Source: Candidatus Gastranaerophilales bacterium (GTDB lineage: Bacteria > Cyanobacteriota > Vampirovibrionia > Gastranaerophilales > Gastranaerophilaceae). From it: a stretch of 35,937 bases of DNA. The position numbers were made by a program, and so were the translations under genes. Of this stretch, positions 1 through 10,184 are shown in pieces. The notes under the pieces were generated by a model. It ran no database searches, was not told the origin of the DNA, and was given only the letters and a program-made list of their open reading frames with translations. The DNA lies in contig CALUYU010000021.1 in the NCBI GenBank assembly GCA_944325075.1, positions 1 to 35,937 on the forward strand. The letters run 5' to 3'. Within the stretch, counting starts at the first letter, position 1, and each line of letters begins with the position of its first letter.

Positions 1-291
1 AGAATTACATCGGCCTATCTTGAATTTGCCGAATTGCAGGCAATAAGACATATTCCAATGACAATGAAAGATTGGATCGCAAAACTTGATGATTTTATAA
101 AAATGACGGGAAGTGAACTTCTTGAAAATCCCGGAAAAATCTCAAAATTAGAAGCTGAAAACAAGGCACTTGCAGAATATGCAAAATACAAAGAAACTAT
201 AAAAGACGAGTTATCCGAAGTTGAAAAACATTTCCTTGAATCAGTTAAACAAACGCAAAAACAACTGGAAAAGAAAAATAAGTATTATTAA
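1..291 (+). CDS. RhuM family protein, C-terminal part (5' end outside window)
   Basis: The reading frame is open from base 1 and ends with TAA at 289-291, so only the last 96 residues are seen. The stretch AYLEFAELQAIRHIPMTMKD followed by WIAKLDDFIKMTGSELLENPG matches what I recall of the C-terminus of RhuM (virulence-associated, Fic-linked) proteins, where a similar IPMTM.DW...LD.FL segment is conserved. The tail is a charged helix rich in Lys and Glu. RhuM proteins are of unknown biochemical role and are common in genomic and defence islands. Its stop codon directly abuts the stop of the convergent helicase gene, with no base between them and no obvious terminator. The true start lies upstream of the window; the internal TTG at 34 is not a start. 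Confidence 0.75.
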   Translation, partial: RITSAYLEFAELQAIRHIPMTMKDWIAKLDDFIKMTGSELLENPGKISKLEAENKALAEYAKYKETIKDELSEVEKHFLESVKQTQKQLEKKNKYY

Positions 292-3200
292 TTAAATATT
301 TTTAAATTCTCGCCATATATTTCCTGGTCTTTTTATAACATCAAAAATATTTATATATTTAATGCTTGGTGTTGATTTCAGCTTTGTAAGAGGATGGACT
401 ATTTCATAATTAGTTTCTGTATATTTTGTGTTTTTAATTAATTCTTTTAGATTTTGAATAGCCTTTGCTTTAAGCTCAACCCAATAATTTTTGTCGAGCG
501 ATGGCATAAAGTTTTTATCAAGCATCATATTTACCATGTCAAAACCCAATCGCCAATCAAGTAAACCATGGTAATGTAAATTGCTATAATCTTGCATACA
601 GGCATAACATGAACTGTCACAGTTTTTTAAATGTGTATCTTCCATAAATGTCTTTTTTAAATCTCCTTCAATAATATGGGCTAAAACTTTTTGAAAATTA
701 TTTTCATTACATAACCAATTACTATATCCGGCACCATTTTCAAGAGCATCTGACAGAAGTACTTGTGCAGTTACAGGTGAATATTCTCCACCATTTTTAA
801 TAGGACGTAGACCTGTCATAATTTCTTTTTTATCCACGTCTAAAGTTATGGCCAAAGCATCACGCAATAAAAATGCCAAAGAATAGTAAGCACTTTTTGA
901 ATAAATATTATCTTTATTAAATGATAAGTCTATACTATCCGGTATATTTTTTATTTCTGTCAAAAAAACATTTGTCATTTTACTTGATAAAAGAGCAACT
1001 GATTTTGGTTCCTGTTGTGTATCTTTTTGATAATATTTGAGATTTGTTTTCATTCCCAATTTTTCATTATAGGCATTTACTGCATCCTCAGATATCCATA
1101 AATTAGTATCTTTACCTTCTTGATCTTTTAACGCTTCAAAATTATAATTTTCTCCTAAATTATTATTAATTGAAATAACTTGAACCAATCTTGATGTATC
1201 AAGATAATTATAATTATACTGTTTGCTTGGGGTCAAAATAATTTCTGTTTGGTTTATTTGAGGTTTTTGGGAATATGGAGTATAATCAAAATTACCATCA
1301 TAATCAATAGCAGCTTTCCCATCAATACCTAATGTGAAAAATTCTTCAGGTTGAATTGTATGTACAATTTTTCCTTCTTCATTACATCTATCACAAATAT
1401 TACTATCAGGATTTTCTTTTATGTTTTTACATGATTGACAAACTAAAAATGTTTTTGTTTCATTTGCCGATAATTTTCTACTTTTTATACCAACAGCAAT
1501 ATGAATTTTTTTATCCTTAACGGTCTCCGCTTTAGGTGCAAATTGACTTATTGCAATATCTAAATCCCTATTAATTAAATCCTTATCTTTCTCTTTACTA
1601 TTGATTCTTAAATTTCTGGTTCTTGTCGGAAATCCAAACATTGGCAGTACTCCGGCATTTGCAAGAAGTTCACTTAAATATTTGAATTCATTACTATTTT
1701 TTGCAACAATTTCATCAATTTCATTTATTAAATTTTCTTTAGTTTGATTAATTAAATCTTCTTTTTTATCAATACATTTAGTTTCTTTTAATAAAATATC
1801 GACAAATGTTTCTAATTTATTTTCATTATTTTGTAGCCAATTCACAACTGTATTTCTATTATTATCCCATTCTGATACTGTTCCAAATTCTCCATGGACA
1901 CTGTCATAATTATTATCTTCAGAATTTATGTTAAACAATGCAACTCTTAAGATTTCCTTGCTCAAAAATCTTTTCAATATAACATCACTTCTCATATCAA
2001 GATATGGAGGAACCGTGGAATCATTTGTTATTTTTTGTGGATTATTAAAATAGAAAGAATCATGGTTTCTATTACGGCAAACAGTTAATGCCACTGCGAG
2101 GGGATTGCCTCTACGACCAGCACGTCCGACTCTTTGCTGGTAGTTAAATCTTTCAGGAGGCATATTTGACATCATAACAGATTCTAATGCTCCAATATCA
2201 ACTCCGGCTTCCATTGTTGTTGTGACACTTAAAACTTCAATAGAATCCTTTATATGCCATTCTGTTTTATCACTATCATCACTGTTAATATAAATTCCCT
2301 GAAATTTTCTCTGTCTGTCTTTTTGATCTGTCTTATTTGTTTGAGCTGTTAATTCTTCACTTATTAATCTTTGAGGCTTTTCATGTGCAAGTTTATAATA
2401 AAAATTATTAGTAAATATGTTATCCGTATTTTCTTGTTTTTCTAAGCTTGCACCTTTACAAGCTTTGTTAATACATTTTCCGTTGGATGGATTTAAATAC
2501 AACTTACCACAATTTGAGCATTTATAATATGTAATATATGAATTACTACTCGGTACAATACACAAGTTTTCAGGAGCCAAAAAATAATTTGTTGTATCTA
2601 CAACATTTGTTCTAATTAATAAATTTTCTAGTTCTTGAATTGAAAATCCTATTGAATTAGTATAAGGTTTTAAAAAGTCTAAATTTCGACGAGTATTTGC
2701 ATCTGACCCTTCATACAAAGAATATTCACCCATAATTCTTATAACCGAATCAACTGCTTCTTGTTCATCTTGTAAAAGTTTATACTTGTTTCTATCATAT
2801 GTAACAATACCTATTCCAATGGCTTCAAATCCTCTTTTGTTGTTGAATAATGTTTTTAACAACTCTGTTCTTAATTCACCGATAATCTGTGCTCTAAAGT
2901 TACCTGCTTGAGGGTCATTGATTTTCTTTTCACCATTGAACCTTCCATCTTTCCACAAGAATAATTCTGTCCAACTTTTATTATTAAAATAATTTCTTTT
3001 ATATCCTCCGGGATTTATACCTAGTTTTAATAAAGAATAATAAACTTCATTTTCAACCTGTTCGAAAGAATATATTGGTTTAGATACATTTTTAATAAAA
3101 TTCTCTGCTTTTTGCCTATCTATATCACTCATATCTTGATGTTGTATATCATCATAATATTGATATAAAAGTCTGCCGTTTTCATTTTTAAGTGCTTCTA

Positions 3201-5412
3201 TTCTTTTTTTTCTTTGTTCTTGTGTCGGTATTGGTATTTTAAATAATTCAATTAATTCTTTGTCAGAATTAACAATATTCTGCAATGTTTGATATGTAAC
3301 CTGTCTTAAAGTATCTCTATAATGGTCCATTTCTATACCTGCAGAGAGTTTTGCAGCATCCTGTCTGCTGTCAGTAAAAATTACCAAATTTCGCTCATTT
3401 TGCAGACAAAGCAATTTATCAGCCAAAAGCTGATTAAGTTTTTGAAAACCATATGTGATAGGTTTAATTACATATCTTGTCTTTTTCGGATCAGTCGGCA
3501 CAGCCCAGTTATCGTTACAATATGGGCACATAGAAGGCATTGCCGTTTCTTTTTCAGGATTATCCGCAAAGACTTTATAACAATAACAATTACCATTCAA
3601 ACTGTCCGGATGTAGAGAACCATCGTTAAAATCATAAAAACATTTTTCCCATTTCCATTTTACACTTCCGTTATTTGGATAACGCATATTGTCAGGAGGA
3701 TTATCGTCCAGTTTAATAACCAGATAATTTGAGATAGTTTTATTTATATTACAAACTTCAGGCATTGTCTCTAAATCGGTATTTTCAGGAAAAAGGTATA
3801 TTTCATTATCTTTTTCATTTTGCTTTTTATTAAAATAGCCACCTAATAAGGTTTCCCCACACGTCTGACATATCAAAAGTTCCAGGATTCTTCCTCCACA
3901 TTTACAGATAGATTTTGGCTCGGAATATATTTTACCAATTTTTCTGCCTTTTTCTTTATATTTTTTATCTAATTCAGTGCAATTTGGATTTGAGCATGCC
4001 CACAATCCTTGAAAATTCTTAAAGAAATAATGAGCCCTTAGTGGAAAGTTATTTTCTTTAAATAAATTTTCCAATTCTTCAGATGTTTTTCCACTGTTTG
4101 TTTTCAGTTCATTTAAAGATTTTGTAAGATATTTTTTCTTGGTTTTATCATAGAAAAGTGACTTAAGATCTTTCTCAATTCCATTACAATCGTCAGGTGT
4201 AATCAAATCGCCTGAAATTATTTCAAATTTATCCTTATCTTTGCAGCCAAAAAATTCTTTCAGGAATTGTTTACTCTCTTCTTCATTATCTCCAAGTGAA
4301 GCTGAGGATGCAAGAATTTGTAATTGATTACTATCAGGAGTTAAGCCTATTCTGTCGAGGAAAGTTCTCAATAGATAAGCAATTTCCGTACCTGCAGTTC
4401 CTCTATAAGTATGAAGTTCATCAAGAACAAGTTGAAATTTATGATTTATCCTGTCTTGTTGTAGCCATTGTTTTGTCTTTTCAAAAATGTCAGCTTCAAT
4501 ATTTCTCATCAACATAATATTTAACATTGAATAGTTCGTAATCAATATATCTGGTGGAAATTTCTGCATATCCCATCTGGAATACATTTCAGCTCCGTCA
4601 AGCCGCGGAATAAAAAATTTACCTTTATTAGTAACATTATTGTTATTTTTATCCTTATATTGAACATTTTGTTTTGAATAAATAGATTCTAATTCTTCCT
4701 GTAAATCTTTAATCTTTTTATTAGTGATTTTACCTGGTACAGGTGTAGAGCTATTATACCTGCCAAAATATATAAGATTATTATTGCGTTTTTCCTTTAA
4801 AAATTTCCTTGCCTCATCACTATCAAGAGTTTTTCGTAACCTTATTAATTGATCCTCTACAAGGGCATTTAAAGGATATAAAATTAATGCTCTGACAGCG
4901 GCTTGTCTGCTTTCTCCATCTCTTTGATAACACATATAATCTTGTGTTATGTTTCTCCAAGGTGTTTGTTTGAATTCACTACGACTCTTCCAATTTTTCG
5001 ATTCATTTAAAATATTTTGAATAACAGGAAGTAAAAACGTTTCTGTTTTGCCGGAACCTGTTCCTGATGTCACAATTATATGTTTATTTTTATGTTGTAA
5101 GGCTTGTTTTTGATGAGTATACAATGTATATGGAGTTGTGCCTATTTGTGGGAAAAGGCTGTCTTTAAATGCTACAAAATCATATAAATCTTTATCATTC
5201 AATTCCTCCATAATATCTTTTTTGAGAGAATTACCTGTAAATTTATATTTACTTATATGTTCAATATATGGTTCTTGAAAAAGTGTAGCTTTTATTATAT
5301 CAAGTCTTTCTTGATTGATACTTTCCAAATTAAACTTATCTCTTGTTGTAATATAATCAATGTAAGAATTCTTTAATTCTTCAAAAACTGCACTTGGTGA
5401 ACCAGTCATCAT
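292..5412 (-). CDS. Giant DEAD/DEAH-box helicase with Zn-ribbons and DUF1998-type C-terminus (DruE-like)
   Basis: A 1706 aa superfamily 2 helicase. Visible motifs: LYTHQKQAL (97-105, Q-motif position), Walker A TSGTGSGKT (115-123), YPLNALVEDQ (179-188, motif Ia), DELH (331-334, Walker B), SSASLGD near 372 (motif III) and QRVGRAGRRG near 1094 (motif VI). Cys pairs suggest several zinc ribbons: CSNPNC, CKCGG and CQTCGE around 475-530, CPYC near 630, CSNCG and CQSC further on. Near 1604 the Cys-rich CDSSCYACMQDYSN followed by H.GLLDW is typical of DUF1998 (MZB) domains. DruE of Druantia and the Dpd and DISARM helicases share this kind of architecture. The start ATG overlaps the upstream 289 aa gene by four bases (ATGA), so the two are translationally coupled. 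The helicase call is firm; the assignment to Druantia is inference from gene order and size. Confidence 0.9.
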   Translation of the reverse strand: MMTGSPSAVFEELKNSYIDYITTRDKFNLESINQERLDIIKATLFQEPYIEHISKYKFTGNSLKKDIMEELNDKDLYDFVAFKDSLFPQIGTTPYTLYTHQKQALQHKNKHIIVTSGTGSGKTETFLLPVIQNILNESKNWKSRSEFKQTPWRNITQDYMCYQRDGESRQAAVRALILYPLNALVEDQLIRLRKTLDSDEARKFLKEKRNNNLIYFGRYNSSTPVPGKITNKKIKDLQEELESIYSKQNVQYKDKNNNNVTNKGKFFIPRLDGAEMYSRWDMQKFPPDILITNYSMLNIMLMRNIEADIFEKTKQWLQQDRINHKFQLVLDELHTYRGTAGTEIAYLLRTFLDRIGLTPDSNQLQILASSASLGDNEEESKQFLKEFFGCKDKDKFEIISGDLITPDDCNGIEKDLKSLFYDKTKKKYLTKSLNELKTNSGKTSEELENLFKENNFPLRAHYFFKNFQGLWACSNPNCTELDKKYKEKGRKIGKIYSEPKSICKCGGRILELLICQTCGETLLGGYFNKKQNEKDNEIYLFPENTDLETMPEVCNINKTISNYLVIKLDDNPPDNMRYPNNGSVKWKWEKCFYDFNDGSLHPDSLNGNCYCYKVFADNPEKETAMPSMCPYCNDNWAVPTDPKKTRYVIKPITYGFQKLNQLLADKLLCLQNERNLVIFTDSRQDAAKLSAGIEMDHYRDTLRQVTYQTLQNIVNSDKELIELFKIPIPTQEQRKKRIEALKNENGRLLYQYYDDIQHQDMSDIDRQKAENFIKNVSKPIYSFEQVENEVYYSLLKLGINPGGYKRNYFNNKSWTELFLWKDGRFNGEKKINDPQAGNFRAQIIGELRTELLKTLFNNKRGFEAIGIGIVTYDRNKYKLLQDEQEAVDSVIRIMGEYSLYEGSDANTRRNLDFLKPYTNSIGFSIQELENLLIRTNVVDTTNYFLAPENLCIVPSSNSYITYYKCSNCGKLYLNPSNGKCINKACKGASLEKQENTDNIFTNNFYYKLAHEKPQRLISEELTAQTNKTDQKDRQRKFQGIYINSDDSDKTEWHIKDSIEVLSVTTTMEAGVDIGALESVMMSNMPPERFNYQQRVGRAGRRGNPLAVALTVCRNRNHDSFYFNNPQKITNDSTVPPYLDMRSDVILKRFLSKEILRVALFNINSEDNNYDSVHGEFGTVSEWDNNRNTVVNWLQNNENKLETFVDILLKETKCIDKKEDLINQTKENLINEIDEIVAKNSNEFKYLSELLANAGVLPMFGFPTRTRNLRINSKEKDKDLINRDLDIAISQFAPKAETVKDKKIHIAVGIKSRKLSANETKTFLVCQSCKNIKENPDSNICDRCNEEGKIVHTIQPEEFFTLGIDGKAAIDYDGNFDYTPYSQKPQINQTEIILTPSKQYNYNYLDTSRLVQVISINNNLGENYNFEALKDQEGKDTNLWISEDAVNAYNEKLGMKTNLKYYQKDTQQEPKSVALLSSKMTNVFLTEIKNIPDSIDLSFNKDNIYSKSAYYSLAFLLRDALAITLDVDKKEIMTGLRPIKNGGEYSPVTAQVLLSDALENGAGYSNWLCNENNFQKVLAHIIEGDLKKTFMEDTHLKNCDSSCYACMQDYSNLHYHGLLDWRLGFDMVNMMLDKNFMPSLDKNYWVELKAKAIQNLKELIKNTKYTETNYEIVHPLTKLKSTPSIKYINIFDVIKRPGNIWREFKNI

Positions 5413-6278
5413 TTGCCTCCAACTTCCAATAATCTTGTAACTTTTTGAGCTGTTTTGTAATCTATATTTTCATATATTGTATAATTGTTTTTTACGTGTG
5501 GATTTATACCGCTTAACATAGTTAAAGCTCTATCAATTAATTCAGGGAATTGTATATATAATAATATCTTAAAACAATTATTATCATATTGAATTAAATT
5601 TTTAGTTTGAGCATATTTATGAGCCATAAAAATTCCATAATCTTTGCTTATTTCATACCAATTATTATCTTTAAAAAAATAATATTCATTATTTCCCAGA
5701 AATAATGCTCTATATAAACCATTTAAAGGGGAATTGAATTTTATTTGTTCAAACTTGCAACTTTTTGTATTATAGAAATTTATATTTGGCTGAGAGATCA
5801 TCAAAGGATATTCAGTGGGTGGCAGATCTTTTTCTATTTGTGTAATATTAGGAATTATATCAAGAACTCTTTGCGAAAAATCTTTAGATATTCTTATGTT
5901 TGGAAATTCATTTTGAAATTTTTCAATATCGTTAATTTCAACCTTTATTAGTTTAGGAGCATTGTAATTATCTATAATCTCTATTTTACACTTATCTTTA
6001 ATGTTCCTTAACAAATCTTTTGTCCTATAACCAGATAGAATGCCAATATTCTTATTCATTAAAAGAGTCGGGGGACAAATAGAATATGTTCTGTTTGTAT
6101 AATCAAATTCAATATGTGATAATCTAGAAAAGATTCTTCTTATAATAGAATATTCAAATATTTCTATCTCATCATTATAGTCCAAATTATCAACATATTT
6201 ATTAAATTGCAACAAGGTACCTGTTTTTAAGTAGCTTAAATATTCTAATAAAATATCAAAATCAATATTGTTTACCAT
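5409..6278 (-). CDS. Unknown protein of helicase operon (289 aa, possible winged-helix)
   Basis: Third gene of the four-gene operon. Its ATG follows the TAA of the 585 aa gene immediately and its end overlaps the helicase start by four bases, so it is very likely cotranslated with both. No enzymatic motif is visible. Near residues 45-75 it reads IIRRIFSRLSHIEFDY, then a short basic strand and ICPPTLL. I have seen this kind of segment (helix, H.E.D, aromatic/basic strand, PP.L) in small partners of DUF1998 helicases, where it could be a winged-helix-like DNA-binding unit; that is recollection, not a demonstrated match. By position it would correspond to DruD of type I Druantia. Base composition is as AT-rich as its operon neighbours. 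Confidence 0.75.
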   Translation of the reverse strand: MVNNIDFDILLEYLSYLKTGTLLQFNKYVDNLDYNDEIEIFEYSIIRRIFSRLSHIEFDYTNRTYSICPPTLLMNKNIGILSGYRTKDLLRNIKDKCKIEIIDNYNAPKLIKVEINDIEKFQNEFPNIRISKDFSQRVLDIIPNITQIEKDLPPTEYPLMISQPNINFYNTKSCKFEQIKFNSPLNGLYRALFLGNNEYYFFKDNNWYEISKDYGIFMAHKYAQTKNLIQYDNNCFKILLYIQFPELIDRALTMLSGINPHVKNNYTIYENIDYKTAQKVTRLLEVGGK

Positions 6279-8036
6279 TTAAGAAACCTCATATTTTTTA
6301 AATGACATTGGGATATTGAATGCATCTTGAGATTTTGATTTCACCAGAACAAATTTTAAATTATTAAGAAATTTGATCCTTTTAAAAATTTCATATTCTT
6401 TTTCTACATCAGTATCAGGATGGATTAAATCCAAAAAACCTTTAATTTCAATATTTTGAAAAAATGGTTCCAGATATATTTCTGGTAAAATTTTATTAAA
6501 ATCATTGAATATAATTATTCCAAAAGGTAAATTCTGATTTAATTTTGTTGATTTATAATAGTCAGCAATCAAAGTATTAGAAGGGATAAACTTATTGTCT
6601 GTGTCAAAAAATCCAAACCAATCACTATATGACGTCCAGTCATATTCTACTATAACTTCAAGCGGATTACATCCAAACTTCTGGCATTTTAACCATACAG
6701 CAATATCCTTTTTATCTTCAACGATAATTACATTATTATTTTTTAATTTCTCATGTAATTTTAAATCATAATCATTTTCGGCTTTATTTAGTTCAAATCT
6801 AAACTCTTCCTTAAACTCTTCATCATCAATCAGCATCCTTGACGATTTTGGAAGAATTTCCTGATTAAAATTCAAACTTTTTTCCGCCGCATGTGAGCTC
6901 TTTTGTGTCTTTATGTCTGAAATTTCGTCCAGCAAACTTGCTTTTTGTTTATTTAACTCTTCTAACTTCATATTTACATCAATAAACTTTTGTTCATAGA
7001 GCTTATCAGCTTCTAACAATAATTCTTCTTTTAAATTCAGCATTCTTACAACGAGTTTTGATGTTTTTTCATCTGATAAAATCAAATGCTTTAAAAACTT
7101 TCTAAATTCTTTATTTTCCATTTGTGCATGAAAGTCTCTTATATCAAGTTTTCGATATTGTTCAAGAGTTTTATTTGTAACTTGTAACTTTTCATTTTGT
7201 AATACAATTTCATCATAATCCTCAAGTTGAGCTTTCAATTCATCAATTTCAATTTCTTTTCTAGATAATTGTTTTTCAAAATTTTGTTTCATTTTATCAA
7301 TATTAGTATGCTCAAGCTGTTTTATTTGTTTCTGAAGTTTACTATTTTCTTCCAGGTAAAAATCCAATTCAAGATTTTTGTCTTCAATTTCCTGGTTTAA
7401 TGAACTAATTAATTCATCTTTTTGATTTAACTTTGTTTCGTATTGAATAATTTCTTGATACGAAATTTGTGACTGATGAAGATGTTCTATAATATCTAGT
7501 CTTGTTTTACAATTATTTATTAGTTTATTTAACTCAGGACTAGGAACAATCGGACCAAAATCATAAAATTTTTCTATAGTTTCTTTGGATATTAAGTATT
7601 CTTTATTCTTTTGCAAAAGGAATTTCAAAAAATCAATATCACCAATATCGAATTTACCCTTCTCTATTTCTCTTAAAGATAAATATTCTTCAATATAAGT
7701 TTTTGAAAATTCAGGATTTGCCTCTATCCATAATCCATAAATTTCAAAAAGCGTTTGAAAAGCTTTATCTCTAGGTAATACTCTTTTACTACGTTTTGTA
7801 TCGGCAAAGAATCCTTCAAGTTCACCTTTTAAAGCTATACAAAACCTATTTTTGGTTTTCTTGCCATATTTCTTTGCATTATCATTTTCATGTTTTAATT
7901 CTTTTGGTATAAATGGACTCAACGCTGTATTTAGTCTACTTCTAATTTCTCTTTTTTTTATTTCATCCAAAAAATTAATTATATATTTGTCTTCAAACCC
8001 CTGAATTATTTTTATTTTTTCATTAGGATACTTCAT
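6279..8036 (-). CDS. Coiled-coil protein of helicase operon (585 aa)
   Basis: Second gene of the operon. Residues 1-200 look globular and helical. Roughly 200-390 is a long coiled coil rich in Glu, Lys, Leu and Gln (for example LNQEIEDKNLELDFYLEENS). The C-terminal third is globular again, with the hydrophobic strand NNVIIVEDKKDIAVWL and a following strand that could be a Rossmann or TOPRIM-like fold, though no catalytic residues can be assigned. An AGGGG ribosome-binding site sits five bases before the ATG, seven bases after the stop of the 607 aa gene. The coiled coil suggests an oligomeric or DNA-bridging component working with the helicase. By position it would match DruC of Druantia type I; this is not proven. 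Confidence 0.8.
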   Translation of the reverse strand: MKYPNEKIKIIQGFEDKYIINFLDEIKKREIRSRLNTALSPFIPKELKHENDNAKKYGKKTKNRFCIALKGELEGFFADTKRSKRVLPRDKAFQTLFEIYGLWIEANPEFSKTYIEEYLSLREIEKGKFDIGDIDFLKFLLQKNKEYLISKETIEKFYDFGPIVPSPELNKLINNCKTRLDIIEHLHQSQISYQEIIQYETKLNQKDELISSLNQEIEDKNLELDFYLEENSKLQKQIKQLEHTNIDKMKQNFEKQLSRKEIEIDELKAQLEDYDEIVLQNEKLQVTNKTLEQYRKLDIRDFHAQMENKEFRKFLKHLILSDEKTSKLVVRMLNLKEELLLEADKLYEQKFIDVNMKLEELNKQKASLLDEISDIKTQKSSHAAEKSLNFNQEILPKSSRMLIDDEEFKEEFRFELNKAENDYDLKLHEKLKNNNVIIVEDKKDIAVWLKCQKFGCNPLEVIVEYDWTSYSDWFGFFDTDNKFIPSNTLIADYYKSTKLNQNLPFGIIIFNDFNKILPEIYLEPFFQNIEIKGFLDLIHPDTDVEKEYEIFKRIKFLNNLKFVLVKSKSQDAFNIPMSFKKYEVS

Positions 8037-8043
8037 TATGCCC

Positions 8044-9867
8044 CTATTCTTGCAATGCTTGCATATATTTTAACTCTATATTATCAGTAAATTTAGAATT
8101 TTCAAAATTTTTGTTAAATTTGTAACAAATATTCTTGTTAGGGTTATAAAATTTCTTATTATTGTGTTTTTTATTAATGGCTTTCAAAATCGTTAATATT
8201 TTATATTTTTTTAAATCTTCATTTATGGTATAAACAGGCTTATATTTTTGAATGTAACAGCCATTAATTAAATTCGTTGAATGCATAGCAGGATTAGAGG
8301 TTACACGTATACAAGTTTTATCAAAGTAATTAAAAATAGGTTCAAACTGTTTCTCTTCTATTTTATCTATAATTCTGTAACTTAATGAATTCTCATTTTG
8401 TGTATTTATATAATGTGTACCAATGGAATTATTGCAAATTCTCAAATCAAGAGGATAACCGGAGTATGTTTCATAATTTTTGCCATCTATAAAAAATTTT
8501 ATTGGTTTATTTACTCTGTTGAAAAAAAACAGTAATGGTTCAGCGTTTTTTAAGTACTCAAATTTGTGTCCATTTCTCAAACCTTTTTTAAAAAAAATTT
8601 TGTCCTTAGCAAAAATATTCAGACTTCTACTCTCTTTCAAAACCTTTATTGAATCTATAATCATTAAATGCGGTAGATTTTCGTCAATAAAAATTGGCTT
8701 AACAATGGTATCTGTTATAGAATTAATTAAGCTGCCATTTTTCTTAAAAAAAGCGGGCGTTGATATAATTGAAATATTATCCCCTATTTCTGCAAAATTA
8801 CATTCAATATAATATCCTTCAAACACTTCACTCTTTTTTAACAATATAAAATCTCTTTTCGAATATCTAATTTTGAATTTATTATTAACTGTAATCTCTT
8901 TACTTTGCAACTTTATATCATTTATTTTTATTGCAACAGGTTTATAATAATCTTCAAAATCTGATGATTTTAAATAAATTTTATTATCAAATATAAATTC
9001 ATTCAGATTTTTATTATATTTAATTATTTCATAAAAAGAAAAACTGAAACGATCCTTTGTGTATAAAAGTTTAGGCGTAAATATACAGCGTTCTTCATTA
9101 GTTTCTTTATCAATTTCACAAATTTGTCCATCCCAATTTTTGTACAAAAAATTAATTTTGTCTTCCAATACATATTTGTATTGTTCATGACTTGCTATAG
9201 TTTTAAAAACATGGCTAAATTTATTTATATTTAAATCGGAAATTAATATTCTAACATTTCTTGAAATGTCAAAAATGTTTGTTAATAGAGCTCTATCTTT
9301 ACGAGAAATCATAGATTGAAAAATAGGAATTCCTATCCAATCTTCTCTTTTTCTGCTTATTTTTTGAAAGAGTTTTTCAAATCTTACTTTCCCTAATTTA
9401 CCACTCATCTCATTATTTAAATAATTTTCAAAATGGTTATATATTTCAAAATATTTTTCTTTGTCATTAACCCTAAACCCTTTTTGAATAGGTTTGTCAT
9501 AGAATTTTTCAGAAAGAGATTTTAAATGCAAGTAATAATTTCTATTTGAAATATTTTTATCTTTTCCCATTTTACTTGCTGCAAATATAAAAAATGCAAT
9601 AATTGCAGTTTGTGACGGGATATTATCATTAATTTCTAGTGGAATTTTATTTAACCTAATAACATTTTCATTTTTAGAATTTAAATATAATAATTGTTCA
9701 GAAACTACTTTACAGAAATTATCTAATATTTCACATTTTACAATATTAAATTCTTCACCTATTTTTAAAAGAACATCTTCATCTACACAAAATAAAACTT
9801 CTTTATTTGCATTGTTCTCGTTAAAAAAATACTCAAATATTCTTTTATTCCATAGTTGATAATTCAA
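8044..9867 (-). CDS. Unknown first gene of helicase operon (607 aa, TTG start)
   Basis: First gene of the four-gene operon. The start is TTG at 9867-9865, chosen because a strong AAGGAG lies seven bases upstream and no good ATG is nearby. The protein opens with MNYQLWNKRIFEYFFNENNA; I have a faint memory of similar 'W..RI..YFF' openings among large unknown proteins paired with DUF1998 helicases. The middle is rich in short beta-strand-like segments and aromatic residues, the C-terminus is strongly basic (Lys, Asn), and there is no signal peptide, membrane segment or recognisable catalytic motif. It may be a DNA- or RNA-binding scaffold. By position it would correspond to DruB; the DruA that normally precedes it in type I systems is not present upstream. 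Confidence 0.75.
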   Translation of the reverse strand: MNYQLWNKRIFEYFFNENNANKEVLFCVDEDVLLKIGEEFNIVKCEILDNFCKVVSEQLLYLNSKNENVIRLNKIPLEINDNIPSQTAIIAFFIFAASKMGKDKNISNRNYYLHLKSLSEKFYDKPIQKGFRVNDKEKYFEIYNHFENYLNNEMSGKLGKVRFEKLFQKISRKREDWIGIPIFQSMISRKDRALLTNIFDISRNVRILISDLNINKFSHVFKTIASHEQYKYVLEDKINFLYKNWDGQICEIDKETNEERCIFTPKLLYTKDRFSFSFYEIIKYNKNLNEFIFDNKIYLKSSDFEDYYKPVAIKINDIKLQSKEITVNNKFKIRYSKRDFILLKKSEVFEGYYIECNFAEIGDNISIISTPAFFKKNGSLINSITDTIVKPIFIDENLPHLMIIDSIKVLKESRSLNIFAKDKIFFKKGLRNGHKFEYLKNAEPLLFFFNRVNKPIKFFIDGKNYETYSGYPLDLRICNNSIGTHYINTQNENSLSYRIIDKIEEKQFEPIFNYFDKTCIRVTSNPAMHSTNLINGCYIQKYKPVYTINEDLKKYKILTILKAINKKHNNKKFYNPNKNICYKFNKNFENSKFTDNIELKYMQALQE

Positions 9868-9967
9868 AAAAACTCCTTTTATATATGATTATCATTTATA
9901 ATAACATGGAATTATAATAAGGCAAAGTCTACTATAAAATTGTATTTCTCATTTATAAACTTTAAAT

Positions 9968-9993
9968 TTCCCTGCTCATTATCTTGCAGGGAA
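9968..9993. repeat. Hairpin TTCCCTGC/GCAGGGAA, copy 1
   Basis: Perfect 8-bp inverted repeat: TTCCCTGC at 9968-9975 and GCAGGGAA at 9986-9993, with a 10-base loop. A sister hairpin with the same stem core lies 90 bases to the right. It is not followed by a T-run on either strand, so it does not look like a simple terminator. It could be a protein-binding site or part of a structured leader or small RNA. Confidence 0.6.
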
Positions 9994-10057
9994 TATATTT
10001 CAAAAACCTTATGTAGCAAGAGTTTTAATTATAAAATTTAACAAAAATCGACGAATT

Positions 10058-10084
10058 TTCCCTGATTTTTAATTTAGCAGGGAA
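10058..10084. repeat. Hairpin TTCCCTG/CAGGGAA, copy 2
   Basis: Perfect 7-bp inverted repeat: TTCCCTG at 10058-10064 and CAGGGAA at 10078-10084, with a 13-base loop unlike that of copy 1. The stem is kept while the loop differs, which argues for a functional hairpin or paired half-sites rather than a simple sequence duplication. Confidence 0.6.
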
Positions 10085-10184
10085 TTTACAAATATAAAAT
10101 CTCGTTTATGTTTATGAAGCGAGCCCGTTGCTCACAGGACTGTTCGCTCCAGATTATTTTAAAATCGAACTTTTTTGATAAACC

